Source: Adhaeribacter radiodurans (GTDB lineage Bacteria; Bacteroidota; Bacteroidia; Cytophagales; Hymenobacteraceae). From it: a stretch of DNA of 64,000 nucleotides. Every line of letters starts with the position of its first letter. Within the stretch, counting starts at the first letter, position 1. Of the stretch, positions 26,528-34,046 are shown in pieces. The DNA is taken from contig NZ_CP055153.1 in NCBI RefSeq assembly GCF_014075995.1, positions 2,108,001-2,172,000 of the forward strand. The letters are read 5' to 3'. The notes beneath the pieces were generated by a model that saw nothing but the letters and a program-made list of their open reading frames with translations, made no database searches and had not been told where the DNA came from. The position numbers and the translations under genes are program-made.

Positions 26528-27214
26528 TTACTTTTTACTGGAATAATTTTCTATTAAAGTCTTTGCTTCCTCTGGTGTTAATGGCGAAACGCAAGCGTGC
26601 CGCGCCTCGGAGGGGTAACTTACATCTTCTTCCACTTTCCAGTGGATTAAATTAGGCGAGTAAGAAGCTCCAAATCGGTTGGTCATACAATAATTATAAA
26701 GCAATAACCACCCGAGCTTAACAAGATCTTTCATGACGGTAGGTCCCTCGATGATGACCGGCACAATTTGACCTTTGTTTAACGATCCTTCTATGATGCG
26801 GTAAGGTACATTCAAGTTCTGAGAAGTAGCCACGCGAATAGAACGCCTTTCTCCGGTTTTAACTCCAAATTCCTCTTCTTTATGGTAGAGGTACTACGTT
26901 TCTTTATCTTTAAATACTGTTCCATCTATGACAGAATAGGGCGGCGCAAAAAATACTTTAGCCGGAGTAAATGTTTTCCAATCCTTGGTTCTACAGGACC
27001 ATAACCGACTTTCTTTCCAGCTCGCGTCTTGAAAAGAAGAAGACCAGATTAAGACGTGTTCTTGAGTAGTAACATCAAAAAACCACTCAGGAGCCCAGAT
27101 ATTTTGAGCTAAGGCTCCGGCTTCATTCCGTACCTCTTTCATCAAAGGCAAAGGAGATAGATTGGGTTGATTGGTACATTCTTTATTTTTCGTAATAATA
27201 TTTAATCCAATTGA
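26528..27214 (-). pseudogene. Glycoside hydrolase family 43-like gene, truncated and with a stop
   Basis: The frame reads PLMKEVRNEAGALAQNIWAP then EWFFDVTTQEHVLIWSSS, TKDWKTFTPAKVFFAP, VIDGTVFKDKET, and after an in-frame TAG (about 26895) YLYHKEEEFGVKTGERRS, VIIEGPTVMKDL, NRFGASYSPNLIHWKVEED and SEARHACVSPLTPEEA. This is the C-terminal two thirds of a GH43-type arabinan/xylan hydrolase. The N-terminal blades are missing: the frame runs straight back into the stop codon of the alcohol dehydrogenase gene, whose frame it shares. A deletion probably removed the 5' part. Confidence 0.75.
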
Positions 27215-28306
27215 CTACTTGCCTATTCTCAAAACAGGCTTAAGTGTTGCACCGCTTTTGGATTCTTCGAATGCCGTATTGATATCTTCAAAGTCGTAGA
27301 ATTTTATCAATTTATCAAAAGGAAATTTCCCTTCTTTATAATATTGAATTAATTTGGGAATGAATAATTGAGGAATGGAATCTCCCTCAACAGCACCCAC
27401 AATCTTCTTTCCTTCCATCAATATGTCATTTGTAAAGTTTAACATGACATCCCCACCCATACCGACAATGGCCACCTTACCTGCTACACGCAAAGCATGG
27501 ATGGATTGTAAAATCACAGGAGAGGCACCAGTGGTTTCAATAGCATAATGAACACCACCATTCGTGATTGTTTTAATTTCTTCTACTACATCTACTTCTT
27601 TGCCATTCAATACATGGGTGGCACCGAGTTCCATGGCAAGGTCCAAACGATTTTTATGAAGATCTACTACTATAATATCTTTTAACCCCATGATTTTAGC
27701 CGCCATCACGGCACTCAAGCCAACGGCACCTCCTCCATATATGGCAAGTGATGTACCTGGTTCAGGATGTAAAATATTCATGACAGTACCGCTGCCGGTT
27801 TGGATACCGCAGCCTAGAGGCCCTAACAGCGCTAGATCAACGTCCTTGTCTACTTTCACTACGTTATTTTTATTAGCAATAGAATAGGTTGCAAACGAAG
27901 ACTGCCCAAAGAAAGTAGAAAGCGGATGATTGTGCTGGTGAATACGGTTTTTGCCATCCTTTGACTTACCGCCAAAGTTTAGTTCTACCGACCCTTCACA
28001 TAGATTTTGATGGCCGCTCAAGCACTGTGAACACTCGCCACAGTATGAAAACGAAAGCACAACATGATCTCCCGGCTGCAGATTAGTCACCCCGGCACCC
28101 ACTTTTTCAATAATTCCCGCTCCTTCATGACCAAGTACCGCTGGGAAAGGCACGCCTCTTCCATTCATGGATTCTGCATCCGTATGGCACACTCCTGTAG
28201 CAACAATTTTTATCAATACTTCGTCTGCAGCGAGTGCAGTTAGTTCTACTTCTTCAATTTGTAAAGGCTCGCCCTTACTGTGTGAAATTGCTGCTTGAAT
28301 TTTCAT
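27215..28306 (-). CDS. Zinc-dependent alcohol dehydrogenase (NAD(P))
   Basis: A 363-residue medium-chain dehydrogenase. Catalytic zinc ligands are Cys40 (GVCHTDAESMNG), His60-Glu61 (LGHEGAG) and Cys166 (LGCGIQTG). The structural zinc lobe has CGECSQCLSGHQNLC (Cys89, 92, 95, 103). The nucleotide fold has GGGAVGLSAV (191-200) followed by an Asp (VVDLHKNR), favouring NAD. It most resembles aryl-alcohol or glutathione-independent alcohol dehydrogenases and would oxidise alcohols or reduce aldehydes in the cytoplasm. Upstream lies a pair of inverted repeats that could be an operator. A GH43 pseudogene follows. Confidence 0.88.
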   Translation of the reverse strand: MKIQAAISHSKGEPLQIEEVELTALAADEVLIKIVATGVCHTDAESMNGRGVPFPAVLGHEGAGIIEKVGAGVTNLQPGDHVVLSFSYCGECSQCLSGHQNLCEGSVELNFGGKSKDGKNRIHQHNHPLSTFFGQSSFATYSIANKNNVVKVDKDVDLALLGPLGCGIQTGSGTVMNILHPEPGTSLAIYGGGAVGLSAVMAAKIMGLKDIIVVDLHKNRLDLAMELGATHVLNGKEVDVVEEIKTITNGGVHYAIETTGASPVILQSIHALRVAGKVAIVGMGGDVMLNFTNDILMEGKKIVGAVEGDSIPQLFIPKLIQYYKEGKFPFDKLIKFYDFEDINTAFEESKSGATLKPVLRIGK

Positions 28307-28325
28307 AAATATTTGAAGTTTAATT

Positions 28326-28387
28326 GTTTATATAAACTTACGAATTAAACGGTGTTGTTGACTAAAAGTGTTTATTTTTTTAGTCAA
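28326..28387 (-). promoter_or_regulatory. Probable operator of the alcohol dehydrogenase gene
   Basis: Two symmetric elements lie within 82 bp of the ATG: the palindrome GTTTATATAAAC (28326-28337) and a perfect 10-bp inverted repeat TTGACTAAAA (28358-28367) / TTTTAGTCAA (28378-28387) with a 10-bp spacer. The centre-to-centre distance of the arms is 20 bp, about two helical turns, as expected for a dimeric repressor or activator. No regulator gene is adjacent. Confidence 0.5.
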
Positions 28388-28439
28388 TCTAATTGAGGAC
28401 GAGTCAAAGCAACTAAGATATTTTAACGTGAGTAATGGA

Positions 28440-28626
28440 TTAAGCGCAAGTTATTTGGATTGAGTTAGGAAAGAAGACAGCGGGTTTGTGGTCGTAAAAG
28501 CAATAAGCCGTTAAAGCCGCTAGAAGATAGTCATACGCATTCTTCACGCTGCCATGGCAGGTACGTTTTAAATCAAACAGAGTGATGAGAATATCGTTGA
28601 CTGATTCCATTAAAGCGCTTTTATCT
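28440..28626 (-). pseudogene. IS982-type transposase, C-terminal fragment
   Basis: The minus strand reads ALMESVNDILITLFDLKRTC, then HGSVKNAYDYLLAALTAYCF and YDHKPAVFFPN before a stop. This matches the C-terminal helix region of IS982-family transposases (IETxNDxLKN...HxRS...NxxxxxxAxLxAYxF). No N-terminal part or inverted repeats were found nearby, so it is a relic. Confidence 0.5.
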
Positions 28627-29165
28627 CCGGCTTTCCCAAGACCCTGTCATTGAATTAATGAAAATGCGTCGGCAGCGCATGAATAAAATGTACCTGTAAT
28701 TTAGATCATAACTTACAACTATGGTGTAAAATAGACCGTATGAAGTTATGAAAAATAAGGCTGGAATGAAGCAAAGTTTTTGTTTTTTGAATTATTAGAA
28801 ATTATAGGGAAAAAATAATTTTCTTTAGTCATAAACCATCAGGCTTACCAGGTAGTATAACCTAAAATCCACTTTAAGTTAATTTTAGCTAGGATTTAAA
28901 ATGGCTACCTATTTGCTCATTCAAAGCGCTTTTAATTCTTTTCCTAATAATTCCCTATTCCTTGCTTCATCCAACTATTAACTGATTACAGCTTAATTCC
29001 TTGTTTTGCTAAACAGGCTTTTAGGCTTACTACAATACGGATATTTAAGCATTTAGAACCTATATAATATTGTTTTTATAAAGTTATTAAAAGCGTGGCT
29101 TTTGTTTCAATTCAGCACAACCAATCACTACTAAATATTCATTCTCAACCTAAATCATTACTATT
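28627..29165. other. AT-rich intergenic region
   Basis: 539 bp with no recognisable gene. It separates the IS982 relic from the oxidoreductase cluster that starts at 29166. Confidence 0.3.
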
Positions 29166-29735
29166 ATGAATGCATACAAAATAGCTGTAATCGTAGGCAG
29201 CCTTCGGAAAGAATCCTATAATCTTAAAACCGCAAAAGCATTGATAGGGATGGCCCCCGAAACTTTATCCTTTGAGCTGTTGCCTATCGGAGATCTGCCC
29301 CTTTACAATGAAGAATATGATGGGGCATCGCCGGAGCAATACAACCGGTTCCGGGAGCAACTCAGAAGTTTTGACGGTCTTCTTTTTTTAACGCCGGAGT
29401 ATAACCGTTCCGTACCAGGGGTATTAAAAAACGCCATCGATGTAGGCTCCCGTCCTTATGGACAAAATTGCTGGGATGGAAAGCCGGGTGGTGTTGTTAG
29501 TGTTTCCATAAGTTCATTAGGAGGGTTTGGCGCCAATCATCATTTACGCCAATCGCTGGTCTTTGTAAATGTGCCGACTATGCCGCAGCCAGAAGCCTAT
29601 ATCGGAAATGCCCAAAATTTATTCGACGAAAGTGGCAACCTTACCAATGAATCTACCCGCGAGTTTCTGCAAACTTTCATGACTGCTTTCGAGAATTGGG
29701 TAAAAGTTCATGTAAAAAAACCGATTACGGCATAA
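29166..29735 (+). CDS. NAD(P)H-dependent FMN reductase
   Basis: A 189-residue flavodoxin-fold enzyme. The FMN phosphate loop is GSLRKESYN (residues 11-19) and the second flavin motif is TPEYNRSVPGVLKNAIDVGS (76-95), followed by GGVVSVSISSLGGFGANHHL. The family reduces FMN, quinones, azo dyes or chromate with NAD(P)H in the cytoplasm. It opens a cluster of redox genes (a decayed ring-cleaving dioxygenase, a Crp/Fnr regulator, an F420-type oxidoreductase, YceI, SDR, DoxX and DsbA-like genes) that resembles electrophile or quinone stress loci of Bacteroidota. Confidence 0.88.
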   Translation: MNAYKIAVIVGSLRKESYNLKTAKALIGMAPETLSFELLPIGDLPLYNEEYDGASPEQYNRFREQLRSFDGLLFLTPEYNRSVPGVLKNAIDVGSRPYGQNCWDGKPGGVVSVSISSLGGFGANHHLRQSLVFVNVPTMPQPEAYIGNAQNLFDESGNLTNESTREFLQTFMTAFENWVKVHVKKPITA

Positions 29736-29812
29736 GGAAGATGGTAAATTTTTACGACCCCGATACGCTATCCTTTTTATTTATTTTAAATACCAAAGCG
29801 GAAGAAATATAA

Positions 29813-29992
29813 ATGAGCCAGTTAAAAGGAATACACCAAGTTATCGCCATTACCAGTAATACGGAAAATAACTACCTATTTTTTACCTATGTGCTAGAAA
29901 TGCGTTTAGTTAAAAAGGGCTTATCAGGATGATATAAAGACACATCATTTATTTTTTGCCGATGATAAAGGGAGCGCCGGCAACGACATGAC
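29813..29992 (+). pseudogene. Ring-cleaving dioxygenase (MhqO-like), remnant
   Basis: From ATG 29813 the frame reads MSQLKGIHQVIAITSNTENN and YLFFTYVLEMRLVKKG. After a frame change near 29920 the match continues as QDDIKTHHLFFADDKGSAGN ending DMT. This is the first 60 residues of the VOC-fold ring-cleaving dioxygenases that detoxify quinones (MhqO/MhqA group). Everything after residue 60 is missing. In related genomes such a gene often lies with an FMN reductase, as here. Confidence 0.7.
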
Positions 29993-30079
29993 ATTAATGC
30001 ACCAACCTTAAAAAGAGATTATAATAAATTTCGTATATTAACCCCAAACAGGTCATAAAGCAGTCTTAAAATCAAAACG

Positions 30080-30385
30080 ATGGAACCATACGTCACCCTT
30101 TCCGAAACCATGAATGACCTGCGCAAGCAGGGCTATACCGAAGATTTTAATCTGCGTCAAAACTGCTTGGAGTGCCGCAACGGCCAGTTTAAAGTATTTG
30201 CAGATGACTTTAAGGTAGATAGCTTTTATCGGTTTGAAGGAGAAAGCAATCCTTCGGATGCGGCGATACTTTACGCCATTTCTTCTGACCGCCACGGATT
30301 AAAAGGGGTGCTGGTGAATGCTTATGGCATTTACAGCGAACCGGTTACGGATGAAATGATGGAAAAAATGCAAATACGAAACTGA
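30080..30385 (+). CDS. Small conserved protein, 101 aa
   Basis: A short soluble protein with the segments TLSETMNDLRKQGYTEDFNL, LECRNGQFKVFADDFKVDS, FYRFEGESNPSDAAILYAIS and GLKGVLVNAYGIYSEPVTDE. Homologues in Bacteroidota databases are frequently labelled phosphoribosylpyrophosphate synthetase, but the length and motifs do not support that enzyme; the label is best ignored. It ends with TGA directly before the ATG of the Crp/Fnr gene (no gap), so the two are translationally coupled and probably functionally linked. Confidence 0.7.
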   Translation: MEPYVTLSETMNDLRKQGYTEDFNLRQNCLECRNGQFKVFADDFKVDSFYRFEGESNPSDAAILYAISSDRHGLKGVLVNAYGIYSEPVTDEMMEKMQIRN

Positions 30386-30970
30386 ATGGTCTTGTATGAG
30401 CTTTTCTTCCAGAAATTTAACGAAATCGTTCCGCTTACCCCGGAAGAGCAGGAGCTTATAAAAAACTACCTGACCCCTAAAAAGCTGCGCAAAAAGCAAT
30501 ACCTCTTACAGGGAGGTGATGTTTGCAAATTTATAGCCTTTGTAGAGAAAGGAGCCTTACGGTCTTTTTCGATTAACGATAAAGATGAAGAACACATTAT
30601 TCAGTTTGCGCTGGAGGGTTGGCTCATTGCGGACCTGTACAGCTTTTTAACCGGCGAACCCGCTACCTATAACATTGAAGCGCTGGAAAATGCCGAACTG
30701 GTATTAATCAGCAAACCGGCCCACGAAGAACTGTTGAAATTATTACCCAAATACGAAACCTACACCCGCCTCCAACTCACCGGCGCCTATATTGCCATGC
30801 AACGAAGGTTGACCTCCATAATCAGCTTGCCTTTAGAAGAACGGTATGCTGGCTTTACCGCCCTTTACCCGGACATTGTGCAGCGGGTGCCGCAGCACAT
30901 GATTGCTTCTTATATGGGACTTACCCCCGAAACCCTAAGCCGGGTCAGAAGAAGAATGGCCGGCAATTAA
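30386..30970 (+). CDS. Crp/Fnr-family transcriptional regulator
   Basis: A 194-residue regulator: cyclic-nucleotide-binding-like barrel (about residues 25-120; KKQYLLQGGDVCKFIAFVEK, GALRSFSINDKDEEHIIQFA) and a short helix-turn-helix at the end (VPQHMIASYMGLTPETLSRV). It lacks Fnr-type iron-sulfur cysteines. It directly follows the small protein gene at 30080. The palindrome TTGACTTTTGTCAA lies 25 bp after its stop, in the promoter of the next gene, repeating the arrangement seen with the regulator at 4604. It is likely to activate the downstream redox genes. Confidence 0.85.
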   Translation: MVLYELFFQKFNEIVPLTPEEQELIKNYLTPKKLRKKQYLLQGGDVCKFIAFVEKGALRSFSINDKDEEHIIQFALEGWLIADLYSFLTGEPATYNIEALENAELVLISKPAHEELLKLLPKYETYTRLQLTGAYIAMQRRLTSIISLPLEERYAGFTALYPDIVQRVPQHMIASYMGLTPETLSRVRRRMAGN

Positions 30971-30994
30971 ATTTCCCTCATTTATTTTAAAGCG

Positions 30995-31008
30995 TTGACT
31001 TTTGTCAA
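30995..31008 (+). promoter_or_regulatory. Variant Crp/Fnr-type palindrome
   Basis: TTGACTTTTGTCAA (TTGAC-N4-GTCAA) lies between the Crp/Fnr gene and the next gene. The promoter box TAACTTTGC (31055-31063) follows with a centre-to-TTTG distance of 57.5 bp, 24 bp more than the three other Crp-type promoters; this would put the site near -65, closer to a class I position. Confidence 0.55.
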
Positions 31009-31054
31009 TGCTTTTTCTTGCCTGAACGCAATGGAGCGAGGCCCTTCCTGGTGG

Positions 31055-31063
31055 TAACTTTGC
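31055..31063 (+). promoter_or_regulatory. Bacteroidota -7 promoter box before the gene at 31085
   Basis: TAACTTTGC is an exact match to the TAnnTTTGC consensus and lies 21 bp before the ATG. Confidence 0.6.
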
Positions 31064-31084
31064 ATTTTCAAATTTATATACGAT

Positions 31085-31747
31085 ATGCAAACGAAACAAA
31101 CCATAGCTATTATCGGCGCCACTGGCAGTATGGGTTTGGCTATTTCTAAAAGCCTGGCCAAAGGTAATTATAGGTTACTCCTGTGCGCGAATCAGCAAGA
31201 AAAAGTGCAGGCACTGGTACAGGAAATTACTCATCGTAATCCTAACGCCGAGGTAGAAGCGCTTGACTGCTCGGTGAACGCCAGTTGGGAGGCCGATATT
31301 ATTATTGCGGCCGTTCCTTACGCGGCCGAAAAAGAGGTGGCTCAAAAAATTAAAGAAGTAGCCAACCAGAAAATTGTCATCAGCATTGCCAACCCCCTGA
31401 ACGAGACCTACGATGGCCTGGTAACGGCACCCGATACCAGCGCGGCAGAGGAATTGCAAAAGCTGTTGCCGCATTCAAAAGTGGTGAAAGCTTTTAACAC
31501 CACGTTCGCGGCCGATTTTTACACCCCGGTAATTGATGGCAAACAAGTGGATGCATTTATCGCGGGCAATGAGGACGAGGCCCTGCAAACAGTGTCGGAA
31601 TTGGTGAAAACCGCCGGTTTTAATCCTGTTGTGGCCGGCAAGTTACTGGTAAGCGGTACACTCGAAAGAATGCAACTGCTGCTAATTCAATTAAACCTGA
31701 AAAACAATTACAATTGGTTAGCCGGTTGGAAAATCCTGCACCATTAA
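31085..31747 (+). CDS. NADPH-dependent F420 reductase-type oxidoreductase
   Basis: A 220-residue Rossmann-fold protein with IIGATGSMGLAISKSLAKGN at residues 8-27 and the continuation ADIIIAAVPYAAEKEVAQKI and VVKAFNTTFAADFY. This is the layout of the COG2085 family (NADP oxidoreductase, coenzyme F420-dependent), whose members in non-F420 organisms probably reduce other substrates with NADPH. It is the first gene after the palindrome at 30995. The following YceI gene starts 23 bp after the stop, suggesting one transcript. Confidence 0.8.
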   Translation: MQTKQTIAIIGATGSMGLAISKSLAKGNYRLLLCANQQEKVQALVQEITHRNPNAEVEALDCSVNASWEADIIIAAVPYAAEKEVAQKIKEVANQKIVISIANPLNETYDGLVTAPDTSAAEELQKLLPHSKVVKAFNTTFAADFYTPVIDGKQVDAFIAGNEDEALQTVSELVKTAGFNPVVAGKLLVSGTLERMQLLLIQLNLKNNYNWLAGWKILHH

Positions 31748-31770
31748 TTAATCCTATAAAATATACTATC

Positions 31771-32346
31771 ATGAAAAAGTTATCATTTATATTATCTTTC
31801 CTGGTACTATCGCTGGGAGTATCTGCCCAAAGTGCCTGGAAAGCCGACCCTAACCACTCCAGGTTAGGATTTACTGTAACGCACCTGGGTATTGCCGATG
31901 TGCCGGGGCATTTTGATGCGTACGATGTTACCATAACGGCTTCTAATCAAGACTTTAGCGATGCCGTGGTGGAAATGACAGCCCAGACGGCTTCCATAAA
32001 TACCCGCGTAGAACCCCGCGACAAACACCTGAAAAGTGCTGACTTCTTTGATGTGGAAAAATTCCCCGCCATGACCTTTAAAAGTACTTCTATCAGGAAA
32101 GCAGGAGAGAATAAGTACAAACTCACCGGAAATCTGACTTTACGCGGCATCACCAAACCGGTAACCGTTGATATGCGCTACCGGGGCACCACGGCCAACC
32201 CTAACGCCAAAGGCGCTCCCGTAGCCGGTATCCAAATTACCGGCACCATAAAACGCTCTGATTTTGGCCTCGGCAAGGATTTTCCGGCACCCATGATTAG
32301 TGATGAGGTAGAAATAAAAGCTGATGGTGAGTTCGGCCAAAAATAG
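31771..32346 (+). CDS. YceI-family periplasmic protein
   Basis: A 191-residue protein with a signal peptide (MKKLSFILSFLVLSLGVSAQ) and the lipocalin-like YceI fold: SAWKADPNHSRLGFTVTHLG at the start, VEMTAQTASINTRVEPRDKH, KFPAMTFKSTSIRKAGENKY, LTGNLTLRGITKPVTVDM and KRSDFGLGKDFPAPMISDEV. YceI proteins bind polyisoprenoids or quinone-like lipids in the periplasm and are often induced by stress. The frame opens at 31714, but ATG 31771 with its signal peptide is the sensible start. A terminator-like hairpin follows. Confidence 0.9.
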   Translation: MKKLSFILSFLVLSLGVSAQSAWKADPNHSRLGFTVTHLGIADVPGHFDAYDVTITASNQDFSDAVVEMTAQTASINTRVEPRDKHLKSADFFDVEKFPAMTFKSTSIRKAGENKYKLTGNLTLRGITKPVTVDMRYRGTTANPNAKGAPVAGIQITGTIKRSDFGLGKDFPAPMISDEVEIKADGEFGQK

Positions 32347-32474
32347 AAGCAGTTTATTTACCTAAACAATTTATTAAACAATAAACGAGTATTTAAGTAG
32401 ATAATGGAACGTTACCGCATTAAGTAAAATATTGATATTCAATAAAATAATATACGATGTGGTAATAGATTTAC

Positions 32475-32509
32475 AAACCCGGCAGGTCTTTAAGACCCCG
32501 CTGGGTTTT
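32475..32509 (+). terminator. Hairpin terminator of the GGCAGGTCTT type after YceI
   Basis: AAACCCGGCAGGTCTT (32475-32490) pairs imperfectly with AAGACCCCGCTGGGTTT (32492-32508). Hairpins of this type (ACCCGxCAGGTCTT...AAGACCTGxCGGGTTT) recur between genes in many Bacteroidota genomes and probably act as terminators or small mobile palindromes. Confidence 0.6.
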
Positions 32510-32578
32510 GCTCCTCGAATACTTCGTTTGTAAGGTCTTTTATTAAAAATATTCATTCAACTCATAAAATTTACAGCT

Positions 32579-33370
32579 ATGAAAAAATTAGAAAACAAGG
32601 TTATTGTAATTACCGGCGCCGGTATGGGGCTGGGACTGGCCGCCGCGAAGGAAGCAGCAAAGAACGGCGCCCTGCTTTCCTTGGTAGACTACAATGAAAA
32701 AGCATTGAACGAGGCAAAACAAGGCCTTTCAGAAGAATACCCGGAAGCAAAAGTTATAACCATAGCGGCCGATGTATCTAAAGAAGCGGAAGTGAAAAAG
32801 TATGTAGACGAGACGGTAAAGGCGTTCGGCCGCATAGATGGATTCTACAACAACGCCGGCATTGAAGGTAAGCAGGCCCTGATGGCGGATTACGATTTAG
32901 AAGTATTCCGGAAGGTAATTGACATTAACCTGATGGGGGTGTTTTATGGTATGCGGTACATCATTCCCATCATGCAACAACAGCAATACGGACGTATTGT
33001 GAACGTGGCCTCCGTCGGCGGCATCCGGGGCGTAATGAATCAAACGCCTTATGTAGCCAGTAAACACGCTGTTTCGGGCATGACCAAAAATGCTGCCCTG
33101 GAATACGGCAAACACGGAATTATTACCAATGCCATTGCCCCCGGCGCTATATTAACCCCGATGGTGGCAGAAGCTTTCCGGCAGGTAAACCCGGATGACC
33201 CCAAAAAAGCGGAATCGGAATACGCCCAATTTAACCCCACCAAGCGGCTGGGACTTCCGGAAGAAGTGGCCAGGGTCGTCATCTTTTTGTTAAGTGAAGA
33301 TAGTTCCTACGTTAACGGGCAAACCATTGCCGTAGATGGCGGGCAGTCCAATGCGTATGGCTTTGTTTAA
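32579..33370 (+). CDS. Short-chain dehydrogenase/reductase
   Basis: A 263-residue classical SDR. The cofactor loop is TGAGMGLG (12-19), the NNAG motif is at 91-94, the catalytic Ser is near 145 in VNVASVGG and the YVASK active site has Tyr158 and Lys162. The end NGQTIAVDGGQSNAY is typical of glucose 1-dehydrogenase/3-oxoacyl-ACP-reductase-like SDRs. Asp at VDYNEKA suggests NAD preference. Substrate unknown. It lies in the redox cluster controlled by the Crp/Fnr gene at 30386. Confidence 0.88.
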   Translation: MKKLENKVIVITGAGMGLGLAAAKEAAKNGALLSLVDYNEKALNEAKQGLSEEYPEAKVITIAADVSKEAEVKKYVDETVKAFGRIDGFYNNAGIEGKQALMADYDLEVFRKVIDINLMGVFYGMRYIIPIMQQQQYGRIVNVASVGGIRGVMNQTPYVASKHAVSGMTKNAALEYGKHGIITNAIAPGAILTPMVAEAFRQVNPDDPKKAESEYAQFNPTKRLGLPEEVARVVIFLLSEDSSYVNGQTIAVDGGQSNAYGFV

Positions 33371-33511
33371 TAGATACTCGCAGCATCGATTTAGTTCTGA
33401 AATGAAATCCAGAACATTAACGATTCCCAATGCTGATTTCATCACCTTTAAAAAGTTTCAATCATGAAACTTACCTCATTCTAGGAGTAAAACAAATAAA
33501 GAAAATTTGAA

Positions 33512-33958
33512 ATGAAAGATAAATTATTAACGGTCTATCCGGCTGCCCATGCCACAGATGTGGCCTTATTAATAGCCAGAATAGCCGTAGCGGCCTTAAT
33601 GCTCACGCATGGCTTGCCCAAATTGGCTATGCTTTTTTCAGGAGAGCCGGTTCAATTTGCCGGTGTGTATGGTTTAAGCCCGCAATTATCCCTGGGTCTG
33701 GCTATTTTTGCCGAAGTAGTTTGTTCCCTGTTGGTGCTCGTGGGCTTGGGCACCCGGCTAGCCGTAATTCCGCTAATAATTACAATGCTGGTAGCAGCCT
33801 TTTATATACACGCAGCCGATCCGTTTATGAAAAAAGAACCGGCCCTGCAATACCTGTTGGTTTATGTGGTGTTGTTTTTTGCAGGTAGTGGCAGATATTC
33901 CGTTGATAATTCCTGGCAGCGCCAGTCCTTAAAGCCGGCTTTAAGTATGAGTACATAA
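33512..33958 (+). CDS. DoxX-family membrane protein
   Basis: A 148-residue four-helix protein (ALLIARIAVAALMLTHGLPK, LGLAIFAEVVCSLLVLVGLG, LAVIPLIITMLVAAFYIHAA, LLVYVVLFFAGSGRYSVDN). The GSGRYSVD end and the HGLPK motif after helix 1 are family marks. DoxX proteins are inner-membrane partners in redox reactions such as thiosulfate:quinone oxidation and oxidative-stress complexes with SseA or SodA. It lies between an SDR gene and a DsbA-like gene. A second, broken DoxX gene is at 25669. Confidence 0.85.
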   Translation: MKDKLLTVYPAAHATDVALLIARIAVAALMLTHGLPKLAMLFSGEPVQFAGVYGLSPQLSLGLAIFAEVVCSLLVLVGLGTRLAVIPLIITMLVAAFYIHAADPFMKKEPALQYLLVYVVLFFAGSGRYSVDNSWQRQSLKPALSMST

Positions 33959-34046
33959 TGCTAAAGATAAACGTCCTTAGCCAACCACAATTAATATTCT
34001 TTCTACTTTTAGAAAAAGAATATTGCATAAAATAAATATTAAAAAG

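Noticed and set aside
25669-27214. Several genes interrupted by in-frame TAG (25702, 25942, about 26895, 51456), suggesting TAG recoding
   Set aside because: TAG is the normal stop of intact genes here (cupin 5748, 6317, YceI 32346, alcohol dehydrogenase 27215), broken genes also carry TAA, TGA and frameshifts, and the GH43 TAG falls where relatives have an aromatic residue rather than Gln.
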